NCBI GenBank assembly: GCA_963707835.1
Contig: CAVPRI010000001.1
Coordinates: 682,001 to 746,000 of the forward strand
Source of the DNA: Bog-473 sp963707835
Lineage (GTDB): Bacteria; Actinomycetota; Acidimicrobiia; Acidimicrobiales; RAAP-2
Length of the DNA: 64,000 nt
Direction: 5' to 3'
The notes below the pieces were generated by a model that was not told the DNA's origin, made no database searches, and was given only the letters and a program-made list of their open reading frames with translations. This document shows, piece by piece, positions 1 through 11,797 of this stretch. The position numbers were made by a program, and so were the translations under genes. Position 1 is the stretch's first letter, and each line of letters starts with the position of its first letter.

Positions 1-347
1 GAGGTGTGGGCCCTCGAGGCCTTCGGCGCCGCCTACGCGCTCCAGGAGCTGCTGACCATCAAGTCCGACGACGTGCTCGGCCGGGTGAAGGTCTACGAGG
101 CGATCGTCAAGGGCGAGAACATCCCCGAGCCCGGCATCCCCGAGAGCTTCAAGGTCCTCATCAAGGAGATGCAGTCCCTCTGTCTCGATGTCGAGGTCCT
201 GGCCGTCGACGGCCGTGAGATCGAGATGCACGAGCTCGACGAGGACGTCTTCCGCACGGCGGAGGAGCTCGGTATCGACATCAGCCGCAACGAGCGCGGC
301 TCGGACGAGGAAGACGAGCGGCGCGCCGCAGAGAGGAGCTTTTCCTG

Positions 348-348
<1 letters not shown>
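1..348 (+). CDS. rpoB: RNA polymerase beta subunit, C-terminal end (partial)
   Basis: This is the last 115 residues of the beta subunit of RNA polymerase; the rest lies before the window. The segment WALEAFGAAYALQELL, followed by an IKSDDVLGR stretch and a KGENIPEPGIPESF stretch, is the conserved beta C-terminus that packs against beta-prime. The final 20 or so residues are an acidic, charged tail of the kind that varies between species. The stop codon shares one base with the ATG of rpoC, so the two genes are read as one operon. The reading frame is clean. Confidence 0.97.
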
Positions 349-4428
<4,080 letters not shown>

Positions 4429-4436
4429 GTTCGTCG

Positions 4437-4464
4437 GCGGCGCCCGGCATTCGCCGGGCGCCGC
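4437..4464. terminator. Bidirectional terminator hairpin between rpoC and the epimerase gene
   Basis: A perfect 12-base inverted repeat (GCGGCGCCCGGC, loop ATTC, GCCGGGCGCCGC) fills the gap between the convergent stops of rpoC (4428) and the epimerase gene (4465). There is no T-tract, as is common for actinobacterial hairpins. The position between converging genes makes a two-way terminator the natural reading. Confidence 0.75.
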
Positions 4465-4875
4465 TCACTCCTGGACGAGCTCGATCAGGGTGCCGAACGA
4501 CGTCTTGGGATGCACGAAGGCGACGGTGGTCCCCCGCGAGCCGGGGCGTGGCGCCTCGTCGATCACCCGCCCGCCGGCGTCCTTGACGGCCTGCAGTGCC
4601 GCACCGCAGTCGTCCACCCGGTAGCCCACGTGGTGGAGGCCCTCGCCCTTGGAGGCCAGGTACTTGGCCACCGGTGAGTCCTCCCGGATGGGGGTGAGCA
4701 GCTGCACGTAGGAGTCGGCCACCTTGAGCAGCGCCTCCTCCACGCCGTCACGCTCGACACGTTCGCGATGGTCGACCGTGGCGCCGAACACCTCGCCGTA
4801 CCAGGCGATGGCCGCCTCGAGGTCGTGCACCGCGATGGCCACGTGGTCGATCTCGGTGAGCAGATGGTCGTTCAT
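4465..4875 (-). CDS. mce: Methylmalonyl/ethylmalonyl-CoA epimerase
   Basis: A 136-residue single-domain glyoxalase/VOC-fold protein. Metal-ligand positions of the epimerase family are visible: His in ITEIDHVAIAV-like start (IDHVAIAVHDL), His in GEGLHHVGYRV, and Glu in the end motif GTLIELVQE. It interconverts the R and S forms of methylmalonyl- or ethylmalonyl-CoA. Its ATG overlaps the TGA of ccr in an ATGA, so it is translationally coupled to the reductase that makes its substrate. This pairing points to a role in the ethylmalonyl-CoA pathway; propionate use is also possible. Length is normal for the family. Confidence 0.9.
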   Translation of the reverse strand: MNDHLLTEIDHVAIAVHDLEAAIAWYGEVFGATVDHRERVERDGVEEALLKVADSYVQLLTPIREDSPVAKYLASKGEGLHHVGYRVDDCGAALQAVKDAGGRVIDEAPRPGSRGTTVAFVHPKTSFGTLIELVQE

Positions 4876-6214
4876 GCGCCGTGCCTCCTGAAGAGCGTGA
4901 TCCGGTCCTCGCCGACCCTGGCCCGCAGCTCGGGATCGTCGATGCCCAGCCCCTCGGTCGGGGCCAGGCACAAGCACGCCGATCTTGCCCTCGTGGAGGT
5001 TGTGGTGCACCTGGTACGCCGCCTCGCCCACCTGGTCGAGCGGGTACACGGCCGAGAGCGGCGGCACCAGCTTCCCCTCGCAGATCAGGCGGTTGGCGTC
5101 CCATGACTCGCGGTAGTTGGCGAAGTGGGAGCCCTTGATGGTCTTGAGCTTCATCCAGAGGTGCCGGTTGTCGTACTCGATCATGTAGCCCGAGGTGGCG
5201 GCGCAGGTCACGATGGTCCCGGCCCGCTTGCAGACGAACACCGACGCGCCCATGGTCTGGCGCCCGGGATGCTCGAAGACGATCTCGGGCTCACCGCCGA
5301 CTAGCCCACGTATGTCCTTGCCCAGGCGCCGCCACTCGGACTCGTCCTGGGTGTGCTCGTCGGACCAGAACCGGTAGTCGGCGGCCTTGCGGTCGATCAC
5401 CGCCTCGACCCCCAGGTCGTTCAGGAGCTCCACCTTCTCGGGGGAGGAGACCACGCCGATGGGCGTGCCGCCGCCGTTGAGCACGTGCTGCACGGCATAG
5501 CTCCCCAGGCCGCCGCTCGCCCCCCACACCAGCACCTTGTCGCCCTGGGTCATGCGGGCCCCGTTGGGCGAGACCAGCATGCGGTAGGCGGTGGAGTTGC
5601 ACAGGGCGTTGATGGCCGACTCCTCCCAGGTCAGGTGGGTCGGCTTGGGCATGAGCTGATTCGCCTTGACCACCGAGATCTCGGCCAGGCCGCCGAAGTT
5701 CGACTCGAACCCCCAGATGCGCTGGTTGGAGGCCAGCATGGAGTCGTCGTGGGCGGTCGGGTCCTGGTCGTCGACGTAGTTGCAGTGGACGGTGACCTTG
5801 TCGCCCGGCTTCCAGTTGCGCACGGCGGAGCCGGTGCGCAGCACGACGCCCGCGGCGTCCGAGCCCACCACGTGGTAGTCGAGCTTGTGCCGGCGGGCCC
5901 AGACGCCCTCCTTGGCCAGCCGGTCCAGGAAGCCGAAGGTCGGGAGCGGCTCGAAGATCGAGGTCCACACGGTGTTGAAGTTGATCGAGGAGGCCATCAC
6001 GGCGATGTAGGCCTCGTCGGGCGCCAGCTCGGGCAGCGCCACCTCCTCGATGTGCAGCGACCTGCGGGGATCCTTCTCCTGGGACGGCATGCCCTCGAAC
6101 ATCGTCGATCTCGTCGCGCCGGACCAGCGCGGCCCGGTAGGACTCGGGCATGGGCATCGCGGCCAGCTCGTCGCCCGTGGCCCCGGCCAGGGCGGCGTCG
6201 AGGATCTCGCTCAT
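4872..6214 (-). CDS. ccr: Crotonyl-CoA carboxylase/reductase (two frame breaks)
   Basis: Reductive carboxylase that turns crotonyl-CoA, CO2 and NADPH into ethylmalonyl-CoA; a zinc-less MDR-family enzyme of about 446 residues after repair. Family marks include FEGMPSQEKDPRRSLH near residue 40, the nucleotide-binding VWGASGGLGSYAVQ, and FEHPGR and GSHFANYRE later. Frame breaks: an extra base at 6103 (gac+g, Asp or Glu) just before MFEGM, and an extra base at 4971 (ctt+g, both Leu) before CLAPTEGLGIDDPE. The repaired C-terminus ends exactly at the ATGA overlap with mce, which supports the repair. The box TATCGT ends 8 bases before the ATG, so the transcript may be leaderless. Confidence 0.92.
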
Positions 6215-6313
6215 GTGACTCGACGATAGTTGGCCCCGTAGACTGCATGTTTCCCGGCCGACAACCCAGTCGGCCGTGTCCGGGCACGCCCGGCAGAACG
6301 CGGAGGTTGAGGG
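6215..6313. promoter_or_regulatory. Divergent promoter region between ccr and the thiolase gene
   Basis: About 100 bases separate two divergent genes. On the minus strand TATCGT (6228-6223) lies 8 bases before the ccr start, fitting a leaderless promoter. On the plus strand TAGACT (6239-6244) is a good -10 candidate, with a weak GTGACT 18 bases upstream; the thiolase start has its own AGCGGAGG-like ribosome site (around 6299-6305). Shared control of the two enzymes is inferred from this arrangement. Confidence 0.5.
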
Positions 6314-7495
6314 ATGGCCGGTGCCGTCATCGTCGCAGGGGCCCGGACCCCGATCGGCAAGCTCTCGGGAGCGCTGGCCGGATTCACGGCCATGGACCTC
6401 GGGGGCATCGCCATCGCCGAGGCGCTCTGCGCGGGCCGGTGTCGCGCCCGACCAGGTCGACTACGTCCTCATGGGCCAGGTGATCCTGGCCGGCCAGGGC
6501 CAGCTCACCGCCCGCCAGGCTGCCGTCAAGGGCGGCATCCCCATGACGGTGCCGGCCAACACGATCAACAAGGTGTGCCTCTCGGGCCTCAACGCCATCT
6601 ACCTGGCCGACCAGATGATCCGGGCCGGCGATGCCGAGATCGTGGTGGCGGGCGGCATGGAGTCGATGACCCGTGCCCCCTACCTCCTCACCGGCGCTCG
6701 TGCCGGCTACCGGCTGGGCGACGGCACGCTGCTCGACTCGATGATGCACGACGGCCTCACCGACGCCTTCGACGACATCGCCATGGGGCTCACCACCGAG
6801 CGCCACAACCAGAAGATCGGGATCTCGCGCCAGCGCCAGGACGCCTTCGCCGCCGCCAGCCACGAGAAGGCCGCCGCCGCCATCAAGGACGGGCGCCTGG
6901 CCGAGGAGATCGTCCTGGTGGAGGTGCCCCAGCGCAAGGGTGACCCCATCCTCTTCGACACCGACGAGGGTGTGCGGCCGGGCACCACGGCCGAGACCTG
7001 GGCGCGCTCAAGCCGGCCTTCGACAAGGCGGGCACGATCACGGCGGGGAACGCCTCGCAGATCTCCGACGGTGCCTGTGCCGTCGTCGTGATGTCGGCCG
7101 ACAAGGCCAGGGAGCTCGGGGTGGCCCCGCTGGGCCAGATCGTCTCTTACGGGATGGTGGCCGGCCCGGACAACTCGCTGATGCACCAGCCGTCGCGTGC
7201 CATCGCCAAGGCCGCCGGCAAGGCCGGCATCGACGTCGGCTCGATCGACCTGTTCGAGATCAACGAGGCCTTCGCCGCCGTGGGCCTGGCGTCGACCGAC
7301 GAGCTCGGCATCGACGAGGCCAAGGTCAACGTGAACGGTGGGGCCATCGCCCTGGGCCACCCGGTGGGCATGTCGGGCACCCGGCTGGCGCTGACCGCGC
7401 TGCTCGAGCTGCGCCGCCGCGGGGCGTCGACCGCCGCCGTGGCCCTGTGCGGCGGCGGGGGCCAGGGTGACGCCGCCATCCTGCAGGCCATCTGA
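6314..7495 (+). CDS. Acetyl-CoA C-acetyltransferase (thiolase; two frame breaks)
   Basis: Biosynthetic-type thiolase of 393 residues that condenses two acetyl-CoA to acetoacetyl-CoA, the entry step toward crotonyl-CoA. The nucleophile Cys sits in NKVCLSGLNAI near residue 90, the His motif in GGAIALGHPVGMSG and the second Cys in ALCGGGGQG at the end. Frame breaks: an extra base at 6428 (ctc+t, both Leu) and a missing third base after 6997 (ac_ then ctg, Thr-Leu). Because one is +1 and the other -1, the outer frames agree and the length is normal. It diverges from ccr. A family-typical start MAGAVIVAGARTPIG follows a GGAGG ribosome site. Confidence 0.92.
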
Positions 7496-7510
7496 CCCGC
7501 CGAGGCCCTG

Positions 7511-7550
7511 ATCCGCTCGCGCCCGACCTGCCGGCGGCAGGGGAGCGGGT
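7511..7550. terminator. Possible two-way terminator between thiolase and phosphatase genes
   Basis: Nested inverted repeats: outer arms CCGCTC (7513-7518) and GAGCGG (7543-7548), inner arms CCTGC (7527-7531) and GCAGG (7537-7541). They lie between the convergent stops at 7495 and 7550. The stem is interrupted, so this is weaker than the rpoC hairpin. Confidence 0.4.
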
Positions 7551-8124
7551 CAGTAGGGGGGGCTGAGCAGGGCCACCAGGGTGGCCGTGCCCAGCTCGAC
7601 CTCGAGCCAGCTGCTCACGCCGTCGAACCGGTAGACCCCCAGGGCACAGGTGGGGAAGCCCGGCGGCACCACCAAGGAGGGCTCCTCGTGCTGGTCGGGC
7701 GCGAGGAGCCGCTCGGCCAGCGTCTGCATGGTGGGGTTGTGCCCGACCACCAACGCGGCGGGGACCTCGTCGGGAAGGGCCCGCACCAGGGCCAGGACGT
7801 CGTCGGGATCGGCACCGTAGAGGGCCTCGACCAGCCGCAGCTCGGGTGGCCGGGGCATCCCGGCCACGACCAGCTCGGCCGTGGCGGCCGTACGGGCGGC
7901 GGGCGACACCAGCGCCACGGTCGGGAGCTCGGCGCCGGCCAGTGCCGGTGGGAGCCCCGTCGTCGCCCTGACCACCGAACCGAACGGCCGAGCGCGGCGG
8001 CGTCGCGCCGTCCACGCGGGGCGAGGACCCGGTCGAAGTCCCTCCCGCCGGGAGGGGGCTCGGTCACCGTCTTGGCATGGCGGAGCAGCCAGAGCGTGGG
8101 GGCACCCGGTGCCGCAGCGGTCAT
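7550..8124 (-). CDS. SixA-like histidine phosphatase (one frame break)
   Basis: A histidine-phosphatase-superfamily protein of about 191 residues. The phosphohistidine motif is LLRHAK near residue 13, and the second catalytic His is in VVGHNPTMQ. The short RHAK form and the size match the SixA group, which dephosphorylates phosphohistidine on phosphotransfer proteins; the true substrate here is unknown. The frame changes near 7985, best read as a missing third base (cg_ then ttc, Arg-Phe). The gene starts 6 bases after the aspartate kinase stop and is probably co-transcribed with it. The middle of the protein is less conserved than its ends, so the exact break point is less certain. Confidence 0.75.
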
Positions 8125-8130
8125 CGCGGC

Positions 8131-9342
8131 TCAGCCGAGTTCGAAGGCGCGGTGGAGGCTGCGCACCGCCCGCTCCACGTCGTCCTCGGCCACGATGCAC
8201 GAGGTGCGGATGGTCGACGTCGAGATCATGTCGATGTTGATGCCCTCGTCGGCCAGCGTCTCGAACATGGTGGCGGCGATGCCCGGGTGCGACTTCATCC
8301 CCGCCCCGACCAGTGAGACCCGGGCCACGTCGGCGTCGGCGGTGATGCCCGATGCGCCGAGCTCGTCGGCGTGGGCCTGCGAGGTCTCGACGGCCACGGC
8401 CAGGTCGTCGGTGGGCACGGTGAAGGAGATGTCGGTCATGCCGTGCACCGAGGTGTTCTGCACGATCATGTCCACGTTGATCGACTTGTCGGCCAGGGCG
8501 CGGAACAGCCGCGCCGCGATGCCCGGACGGTCCGGCACCCCGCTGACGGTGACCTTCGCCTCCGAGGTGTCATGGGTCACGGCGGTGACGACGGCTTCCT
8601 CCATGTCTGCATCCTCCTCGACCACCCAGGTGCCTGGCTCCCAGGTGAAGCTGCTGCGCACGTGCAGCGGGACGGTGTGGTTGCGGGCGAACTCGACGGC
8701 GCGCAGCATGAGCACCCGCCCTCCGGTCGCCGCCATCTCGAGCATCTCGTCGAACGAGATCCGGTTGATCCGGTGTGCCTCGGGAACGATCCGCGGGTCG
8801 GCCGTGAACACGCCCGTGACATCGGTGTAGATCTCGCAGACGTCAGCGTCGAGCACGGCGGCCAGCGCCACCGCGGTGGCGTCGGAGCCGCCCCGCCCCA
8901 GGGTGGTGATCTCACGGGACTCCGACACGCCCTGGAACCCGGCCACCACCGGAACCTTCCCGGCGGCCAGCGCCTGACGGAGCCGGTCGCCCCGGACCTC
9001 CCTGATCTTGGCCCGGGTGTGATCGTCGTCGGTGATGATCCCCACCTGGCTCCCGGTGAACGACGCCGCGTCCACGCCCAGGTCGGCCAGGGCCATCACC
9101 AGGAGGGACATCGAGATGCGCTCGCCGGTGCTGACCAGCATGTCGTACTCACGTGCCGGCTGGGTCTTGCTTACCGAGTCGGCCAGGTGGATCAGCTCGT
9201 CGGTCGTCTTGCCCATGGCGCTGACCACCGCCACCACGTCGGATCCCTGCCGGCGGGTGCGCGCGATGTGGTCGGCGACGGCGCGGATCCGCTCCGCGTC
9301 CCCGACCGAGGTGCCCCCGAACTTCTGGACGACCAGTGGCAT
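8131..9342 (-). CDS. lysC: Aspartate kinase
   Basis: Phosphorylates aspartate, the first step toward lysine, diaminopimelate, threonine and methionine. It has 403 residues: an amino-acid-kinase domain starting with VVQKFGGTSVGD, then two regulatory ACT domains from about residue 260 (SGVPDRPGIAARLF and VGAGMKSHPGIAATMF). Length and layout are those of the actinobacterial feedback-regulated enzyme, which often also has an internal start for a beta chain; I did not locate one with confidence. The frame is clean. TAGCCT ends 7 bases before the ATG, so the transcript is probably leaderless. The usual partner asd is not next to it. Confidence 0.95.
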   Translation of the reverse strand: MPLVVQKFGGTSVGDAERIRAVADHIARTRRQGSDVVAVVSAMGKTTDELIHLADSVSKTQPAREYDMLVSTGERISMSLLVMALADLGVDAASFTGSQVGIITDDDHTRAKIREVRGDRLRQALAAGKVPVVAGFQGVSESREITTLGRGGSDATAVALAAVLDADVCEIYTDVTGVFTADPRIVPEAHRINRISFDEMLEMAATGGRVLMLRAVEFARNHTVPLHVRSSFTWEPGTWVVEEDADMEEAVVTAVTHDTSEAKVTVSGVPDRPGIAARLFRALADKSINVDMIVQNTSVHGMTDISFTVPTDDLAVAVETSQAHADELGASGITADADVARVSLVGAGMKSHPGIAATMFETLADEGINIDMISTSTIRTSCIVAEDDVERAVRSLHRAFELG

Positions 9343-9434
9343 CCGGACGAGGCTACCGACTGGGCGCCGGGTCGTCGGTCAGGTCGAGCGGGGCGACCCG
9401 AGGCCCCTCTTGGATTTGGGTAGGGTCTCGGGCC
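9343..9434. promoter_or_regulatory. Divergent leaderless promoters of lysC and the cyclophilin gene
   Basis: On the minus strand TAGCCT (9355-9350) stops 7 bases before the lysC ATG. On the plus strand TAGGGT (9421-9426) stops 8 bases before the cyclophilin GTG. Neither start has a ribosome-binding site in the available space, which fits transcripts that begin at the start codon. Confidence 0.5.
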
Positions 9435-10218
9435 GTGCCAAGCGAGAAGAGAGCCCGCCAGCGCGCGGCCCGCGAAGCCCGCCTGGCGGAAGAGGTCCGG
9501 CGGAAGAAGCAGCGCCGGCGGATCCGCAACATCGTGATCGTGGTGGTGGTCGCCGGCATCATCGTCGCGGTCGCCTTCATCGTGTCGGGAGGGCTCCAAC
9601 AGCCCCAAGCCATACGGCCACAGGCCCAGGCCGATGCCGTGGCCGTGAAGGCCGGCTGCCCGGCCAGCACCTCGACCAGGGTCAACACCCAGCACTACGC
9701 CTCGGCCCCGCCCATGACCATCGACACCGCCAAGACCTACACGGCCACGGTGGCGACCACGGTGGGCACCTTCGACGTGACGCTCGACGCCACGTCCGCC
9801 CCGACGACGGTGAACAACTTCGTGTTCCTGGCCGACAAGGGCTACTACCACTGCGTGATCTTCCACCGGGTCATCCCGGGGTTCATGGACCAGACGGGCG
9901 ACCCGACGGGAACCGGAAAGGGCGGCCCGGGCTACACCATCCCCGACGAGAACCCGCCCAAGGCGCCCGACCCGGCCCAGCAGTACCCGCTCGGCTCGGT
10001 GGCCATGGCCAACGAGGGCAGCGCAAACACGGGGGGCAGCCAGTTCTTCATCGTGGCCGGTCCTGAGGGTGAGAGCCTCCCCAACACCTATGCCCTCTTC
10101 GGGCACGTGACGTCGGGGATGAGCGTGGTCGACACGATCAACAAGGAGGGCTCGCGCCCAAGGGGTGCCCCCTAAGGTGACCCAACGGATCCTCTCCGTC
10201 ACCATTCACCAGTCGTAG
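9435..10218 (+). CDS. Membrane-anchored peptidyl-prolyl cis-trans isomerase, cyclophilin type
   Basis: A 260-residue cyclophilin with a very basic N-terminus (KRARQRAAREARL), one membrane helix at about residues 31-52, a linker, and the isomerase domain outside the membrane. Domain marks are IFHRVIPGFM, QTGDPTGTGKGGPGY and GSQFFIVAGP. The start is taken as GTG at 9435 because the basic stretch begins there. An apparent stop at 10173 comes from an extra base at 10155 (tcg+c, both Ser). Reading past it gives KVTQRILSVTIHQS, the expected last strand of the fold, and a stop at 10216-10218. A second cyclophilin follows after 54 bases. Confidence 0.85.
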
Positions 10219-10272
10219 GCCACCAGTCCGGGGCCACATCTCCTCGGACCGATCCGGAAGGAAACCACCACC

Positions 10273-10832
10273 GTGCCCGTCCCCACACCCCCGGCGCCCG
10301 ACGGCTCGAGCCCGCAGCAGCGGAGCTTCGACCAGGAGCCGCCGATGATCATCGACCCGACGAAGCGCTACTCGCCACCATGACCACCTCGCACGGGACC
10401 ATGGTCTTCAACCTCGACCCCCTGGCGGCGCCCACGACGGTCAACAGCTTCGTCTTCTTGGCCCGCTACCACTACTTCGACGGGATCGTCTTCCACCGGA
10501 TCATCCCCGGGCTTCGTGCTCCAGGGCGGTGACCCCACCGGCAGCGGCTCGGGCGGACCCGGGCTACCGGTTCGCCGACGAGCTGCCGCCCGCCGGGCGC
10601 TACCAGGTCGGTTCGCTGGCCATGGCCAACGCCGGCCCCAACACCAACGGCAGCCAGTTCTTCGTCATCAGCGGCCCCGACGGGGTGCGCCTGCCGCCCC
10701 TGTACTCGCTCTTCGGCGACGCCGTGGCCGGGCTCGACGTGATCGAGCGCATCGACGCCGTGGGCTCCCGGTCGGGCAAGCCGACCGATCAGGTGGTCAT
10801 CGAGACGCGTGACCATCGAGGAGAAGGAATAG
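10273..10832 (+). CDS. Cytosolic peptidyl-prolyl isomerase, cyclophilin type (four frame breaks)
   Basis: A second cyclophilin, 185 residues, without a membrane helix. It starts with GTG at 10273 behind GGAAGGAAA. The domain shows IVFHRIIPGFVLQGGDPTG and NGSQFFVISGPDG. Frame breaks: a missing third base after 10373 (tc_, Ser), and extra bases at 10512 (ggg+c), 10564 (ggg+c) and 10808 (acg+c). All can be read as third-position events that leave the protein unchanged, and the repaired end is VTIEEKE. It is cytosolic while its neighbour is membrane-bound, so the pair may serve the two sides of the membrane. Confidence 0.85.
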
Positions 10833-10847
10833 GCCGTGGTCGGGCGG

Positions 10848-10892
10848 CCTCAGCTCTTGAGGCCTCAGCCCTTGAGGCCTCAGCCCTTGAGA
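10848..10892. repeat. Three tandem 15-base palindromic repeats at a convergent gene end
   Basis: The unit CCTCAGCYCTTGAGG occurs three times in a row (10848-10862, 10863-10877, 10878-10892, the last ending in A). Each unit is itself an inverted repeat (CCTCA and TGAGG arms). The array starts 16 bases after the cyclophilin stop and overlaps the last codons and the stop of the convergent S51-family gene. It may act as a two-way terminator; there are no unique spacers. Confidence 0.7.
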
Positions 10893-11584
10893 GCAGCCAG
10901 GCCGTCGGTCAGGGTCCCGCCCACGAACACGGCGGGTGACCCGGCTCCCTCGGCCCGCCACGTGCCAGCCGCGTCCCTCACGAGCGCGGTGCGGGCCGGG
11001 AGGGCGGCCACGGGGAGCGCGGGCGGGGCCATGGCCACCGTGCGGTGGAGCTTCTGCCCATGGGCGTCGTCGTGCTCGTCGCCGAAGTGGGGGACGACCG
11101 TCGAGGTTGTCGACCAGTCCCAGTCCCAGGGTGAGCGCGCCGCCCCGGGGGTCGACCATGGGGTCGGTCAGGACCATCGCACCGGCGCCGGCCCCCGCCA
11201 CCACCGCCCCCTCCTGGTAGGCCACGGCGCAGTGCCTCGAAGACGGCGGACTTCTTGAGCACCGCCCGAAGGTGGAGCGGCGAGCCGCCCGAGAGGTAGA
11301 TGAAGCGGGCACGCGCACGCGACCGCGGCCATGGCCGGGTCCTCGGCCGAGGCGCGATCGACCACCATGAGCCCCTCGACCCTCCCGCCGAGCGACCCGA
11401 ACCACTCAGCCGCCCGCAGCGCCACGCGCTCGGGGTGCTGGTAGGCGGCCGCGGTGGGCAGCACCAGCACCTCGGTCCCCCCGGAGAGGGCCAGCAGCGA
11501 GGCGTCGAACGTGCACCCCTCGGTCCATTCCCCGCCCCCGACGAGGGCCAGCGTGCCCAGCGTGTCCATGCGCCACTCTTGCAC
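10880..11584 (-). CDS. S51-family (cyanophycinase/dipeptidase E-like) protein lacking the usual serine (three frame breaks)
   Basis: A class-I glutamine-amidotransferase-fold protein of 233 residues resembling peptidase family S51: LALVGGGEWTEGC at the start, FIYLSGGSPLHLRAVL in the middle and VPHFGDEHDDAHGQ later. In active members the nucleophile Ser lies in a G-x-S-A-G turn; here the matching segment reads VAGAGAGAMVL, so Ser is replaced by Gly. The frame is clean at that point. Extra bases at 11320 (gtc+g), 11229 (ctg+c) and 11102 (ctc+g) are all synonymous third-position doublings. The start is taken as GTG at 11584 behind AGGGAGG; ATG at 11569 is possible. Function is unknown; it may be a non-peptidase. 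Confidence 0.7.
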
Positions 11585-11797
11585 GCCCCGGCCTCCCTAG
11601 TCGGCTTCGACGGCCCTTGTTACTGCTCGGTACGCTGCATCGCGGTGCCCCACGGATTACCTGCTCCGCCCCGGGGCAACCCGGCTCTCAAGTCCGGCCG
11701 GGGTTTCGACGACGACTCCAGGGGCTCCGCGGATGGTGACCGCGGCTGGCGCGGGCACAATGGTGCCCCACGTCGAGTGCAAAAGGTGAGGTGAGCA

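Noticed and set aside
10848..10892. CRISPR array
   Set aside because: Only three 15-base copies with no spacers and no cas genes.
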